Shown here one piece after another: positions 61,683 to 64,000 of a stretch of 64,000 nt of DNA; the first letter of the stretch is position 1, and each line of letters starts with the position of its first letter. The stretch is from contig NZ_NFHL01000004.1 of assembly GCF_002161355.1 (NCBI RefSeq), positions 186,001-250,000 of the forward strand. The letters are read 5' to 3'. The notes under the pieces are model-generated. The model was not told where the DNA came from and made no database searches. It saw nothing but the letters and a program-made list of their open reading frames with translations. Position numbers and translations under genes: made by a program. The DNA comes from Lachnoclostridium sp. An76 (GTDB lineage: Bacteria; Bacillota; Clostridia; Lachnospirales; Lachnospiraceae).

Positions 61683-64000
61683 ATGCAGGATAATAGTGAA
61701 GAATATTTAAAACTGATATCACGTTTGTCTTCCGTAAAAAAGGAAGACAGGACAGAGTCGGGGAGAAGCTGGGAGAAGCTGTCGCAGTTTTTGAATACTG
61801 AGGCGGCAGCAGTGATCGAGGACAGCACATATCCGAAAAAAAGCGTCCTTAAGGCAAAAATCGACAACGCTCTGGATGACGCGCAGCTGTTTCTGCGCGA
61901 GCCGTATCTGTATGGAAAACCTGCAGTTGGCGTGCTTGGGGGAAAAGCAGCCTCGGCGGAAGCATCTTTTCTTCACCAACTTCTTAATTCATATATACCG
62001 TATGAGCTTTGTCTTCAGCGGTCGCTTCCATGTGCTGTATACAAGGGGGAACGTGTTCAAACAGCAGCAGTTGGAAAGAGCGGGAGCCTTATTCCGCTTG
62101 ATATGGATGAATATTCATTGATGTTGGAGCTTTATAAGCAGAAACTGCGGATGGATGATCTGGCTGCAGGGATTACATTTTCCCTTCCGGATATGTCTGA
62201 AGGATATAATTTGATTCGTTTTCCCTGGTATGCGCAGGAGAAAGAAGAAGAGTATATACGTTTGGCAGGGCTTTGCAGCATATTTTTCATACTTTGGGAC
62301 TCGGAATATCCAGACCGGTATGTGCCGAGAAGTGTAACAGATCAGGAAGTTCCGATAATTATTGCGGTGAGAGAAGAGGACGGCTCTGCTGTAAAATTTG
62401 CGGAAGAACTCCGCAGCAGAATACCAGGAGTTGATATTTCGGTAAAGAGTATAAAAGAATGTGCGTCGCTTATGGAAAAGCAGAATGGGATTCAATATAA
62501 TTTTACTGTTGGAAACAGGATCTTTGCAGCTTTGTTAAAGCTTTTGGCTTATGAAAAATCTGAAGTGAAGAGGCATGCTGCAAATATAGAAAATCTTCAG
62601 CGCAGCGCAGTCTTTGTAGAAAATCTTCAGAATACACTCGACGAAATCAGATCCGTTAAATCTGCGCAGAAAAACAGGGAGCTGAAGAATATCGAACGAC
62701 TTACCGATGTTCTGAAGGAGACGGAAACGCTGCTGCAGGATTTTGAAAATACGCTTCTGCTTCAATATCCTTCTGAGGTGCGGGAAATGCTGAAAAGTGG
62801 AAAGTCCGCAGCATCTCAGCAGGAAATGTATTCTGAGGAGGAAGTTCTTTTCGTAATTGGATCATTTGAGAATTCGAACAGCGATCAATCGAATGAGGAT
62901 ATAGCCATGCGTATCGTCCGGTCGTTGACTGAGAGAGGATTCAAATATGCAGCTCTGGACAATCTCTGGCTTCTGAAAGCAAGGGGGCAGCAGGTTCCGG
63001 AAAATATGTTGAATGATCTTATGTGCTATACAGGAAAAGACATTCGTTATATGCGGGCTGTGATTTGTTTCGCAGAGGAATTAAAGATTTCTGACAAAAC
63101 AGCTGGCTGTATAGCTTCACAGATTCCGGCGAATACAGCAGATGAACTCTATTATCTGGCATATTATACAGAATATACAAGTGGAAATACGGCAAAAACT
63201 GTCAGTGCATATGAAGAGGCGTTTGAAGGCGGAAGCAGAAAAGCAGGAGAATGGCTCACAGATCACTATTTTGGAAAAGCAGAAGACAAAATTAATCTTT
63301 CTGCTGATTTCAAGACACGTAAGGCAAAAAAACTTGCGGACAGCCTTATTCCGCGTGCTGCAAGATATTATGGTATGTATTGCATTCTGAATCAAAAGAG
63401 GTTTTACAGACAGGGAATAACGTATCTGCGGATCGCTGCTGCGCTTGGCGATATACCTGCGATAAGGTTTTACGCGGGTTATCTTTTTGAACAAAGGGGC
63501 TCGGATGATAAAGAGACCGTTTATGCAGCTTTGGAATTGTATAAGTATATGGATAATCATAATATTGCGGAAGAGAATTTGTCTGACAAGATAGGAATAT
63601 TGTATTATAGATGCAAAGATTATGTTAACGCCAAAAAGTGGCTTCAGAAAAAGCATAAAATGCCGGAGGCGGCTTATTTGCTCGGCAGTATGTACTATAG
63701 TGGGACGGGATCCACAGCAAAGAACCCTGCAAAGGCACAGGAACTGTTAGGCTATGCTGCTTCCAACGGAAACAGTACCATAAGAAAAAATGCAAAGCAA
63801 AAATTACAGAACATAGAGAAAGAAAAAGAGAAACGAGTAAAAAAACTTGCAGAACAGAAAAAAACAGAATATAAGAAGACTGCAACTTATTCAAGCCATA
63901 CTGTCAGCAGCAGTTCAAGTGATGACTGCTTTATTACTACTGCTGTGTGTGGTTCGGAAGGAAAATCAGATAACTGCGAGGAACTCACAGCGTTTCGGCG
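61683..64000 (+). CDS. Decayed-GTPase/Sel1-repeat protein with CFI-box C-terminus (cut by window edge)
   Basis: Open from the ATG at 61683 to the window end, at least 772 residues. Near residues 80-120, KPAVGVLGGKAASAEASFLHQLLN looks like a dynamin-type P-loop region that has lost the GKS lysine-serine core, and YNLIRFPW stands where DTPG would be. A central coiled coil (about 300-360) is followed by helical TPR/Sel1-like repeats (ITYLRIAAALGDIPAIRFYAGYL; AAYLLGSMYYSGTGS). A Lys/Glu and Ser-rich linker leads to CFITTAVC at about 748, the CFI-box. AGGGGAGAATAATAAA precedes the ATG. Fourth operon gene, 19 bases behind the third. Confidence 0.8.
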   Translation, partial: MQDNSEEYLKLISRLSSVKKEDRTESGRSWEKLSQFLNTEAAAVIEDSTYPKKSVLKAKIDNALDDAQLFLREPYLYGKPAVGVLGGKAASAEASFLHQLLNSYIPYELCLQRSLPCAVYKGERVQTAAVGKSGSLIPLDMDEYSLMLELYKQKLRMDDLAAGITFSLPDMSEGYNLIRFPWYAQEKEEEYIRLAGLCSIFFILWDSEYPDRYVPRSVTDQEVPIIIAVREEDGSAVKFAEELRSRIPGVDISVKSIKECASLMEKQNGIQYNFTVGNRIFAALLKLLAYEKSEVKRHAANIENLQRSAVFVENLQNTLDEIRSVKSAQKNRELKNIERLTDVLKETETLLQDFENTLLLQYPSEVREMLKSGKSAASQQEMYSEEEVLFVIGSFENSNSDQSNEDIAMRIVRSLTERGFKYAALDNLWLLKARGQQVPENMLNDLMCYTGKDIRYMRAVICFAEELKISDKTAGCIASQIPANTADELYYLAYYTEYTSGNTAKTVSAYEEAFEGGSRKAGEWLTDHYFGKAEDKINLSADFKTRKAKKLADSLIPRAARYYGMYCILNQKRFYRQGITYLRIAAALGDIPAIRFYAGYLFEQRGSDDKETVYAALELYKYMDNHNIAEENLSDKIGILYYRCKDYVNAKKWLQKKHKMPEAAYLLGSMYYSGTGSTAKNPAKAQELLGYAASNGNSTIRKNAKQKLQNIEKEKEKRVKKLAEQKKTEYKKTATYSSHTVSSSSSDDCFITTAVCGSEGKSDNCEELTAFR

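Overview
The window is about 64 kb of a Gram-positive chromosome. It looks like a gut Lachnospiraceae (Clostridium cluster XIVa: the Dorea, Mediterraneibacter, Blautia, [Clostridium] scindens kind). The evidence is the Firmicutes-type gene order of the S10-spc-alpha ribosomal cluster, the zinc-binding S14, the KOW-domain protein between adk and infA, the bifunctional AdhE and the general protein style. No 16S is present, so the genus is inferred.

Layout: (1) 1-15.5 kb is the ribosomal cluster from the end of rplD to rplQ with secY, adk, infA and rpoA. A family of structured repeats sits in at least six of its intergenic gaps. (2) 15.6-24.7 kb holds a guanidinium exporter (Gdx), a Rex-type operator and promoter before adhE, a DUF4143 ATPase behind a 5 x 23-bp tandem array, an APH-fold kinase, a metallo-beta-lactamase-fold hydrolase, three gene remnants (sugar-binding protein, AraC regulator, MgtC-like protein) and a coiled-coil/SleB cell-wall hydrolase. 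(3) 24.8-41.1 kb holds a Cof-type HAD phosphatase with uppP, an amino-acid ABC importer whose binding protein looks circularly permuted, an SfsA-MutY fusion, a TetR gene behind a 3.5 x 129-bp promoter/operator array, a diacylglycerol-kinase-family lipid kinase, a PAP2 protein, trpS, tRNA-Arg(ACG), an RluA-type pseudouridine synthase and tex. (4) 39.2-49.3 kb holds a HAD phosphatase and a LacI-controlled sucrose/fructo-oligosaccharide operon (ABC importer, GH32, fructokinase), then mazG and a YczE-like membrane protein.

(5) 49.3-56.4 kb is an accessory graveyard. A small HTH gene is followed by remnants of a type 1 BREX phage-defence locus: a brxA 5' end fused to a brxB 3' end, the first codons of brxC, and the start plus frameshifted pieces of pglZ. 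An intact-looking DUF3791-DUF3990-DUF3791 cassette is embedded in it, and an integrase tail follows. Two related hairpin repeats bracket this block. After it come an intact IS3-family element with a 3-bp target duplication, a fragment of a thioester/Cna-B surface protein from an integrative element, and a deleted group II intron.

(6) 56.4 kb to the window end is a tight four-gene operon: three dynamin-like large GTPases, then a long protein with a decayed P-loop region, Sel1/TPR-like helical repeats and a C-terminal CFI-box, cut by the window edge. Lying next to a defence-island remnant, it is the best candidate here for an undescribed membrane-remodelling or anti-phage system.
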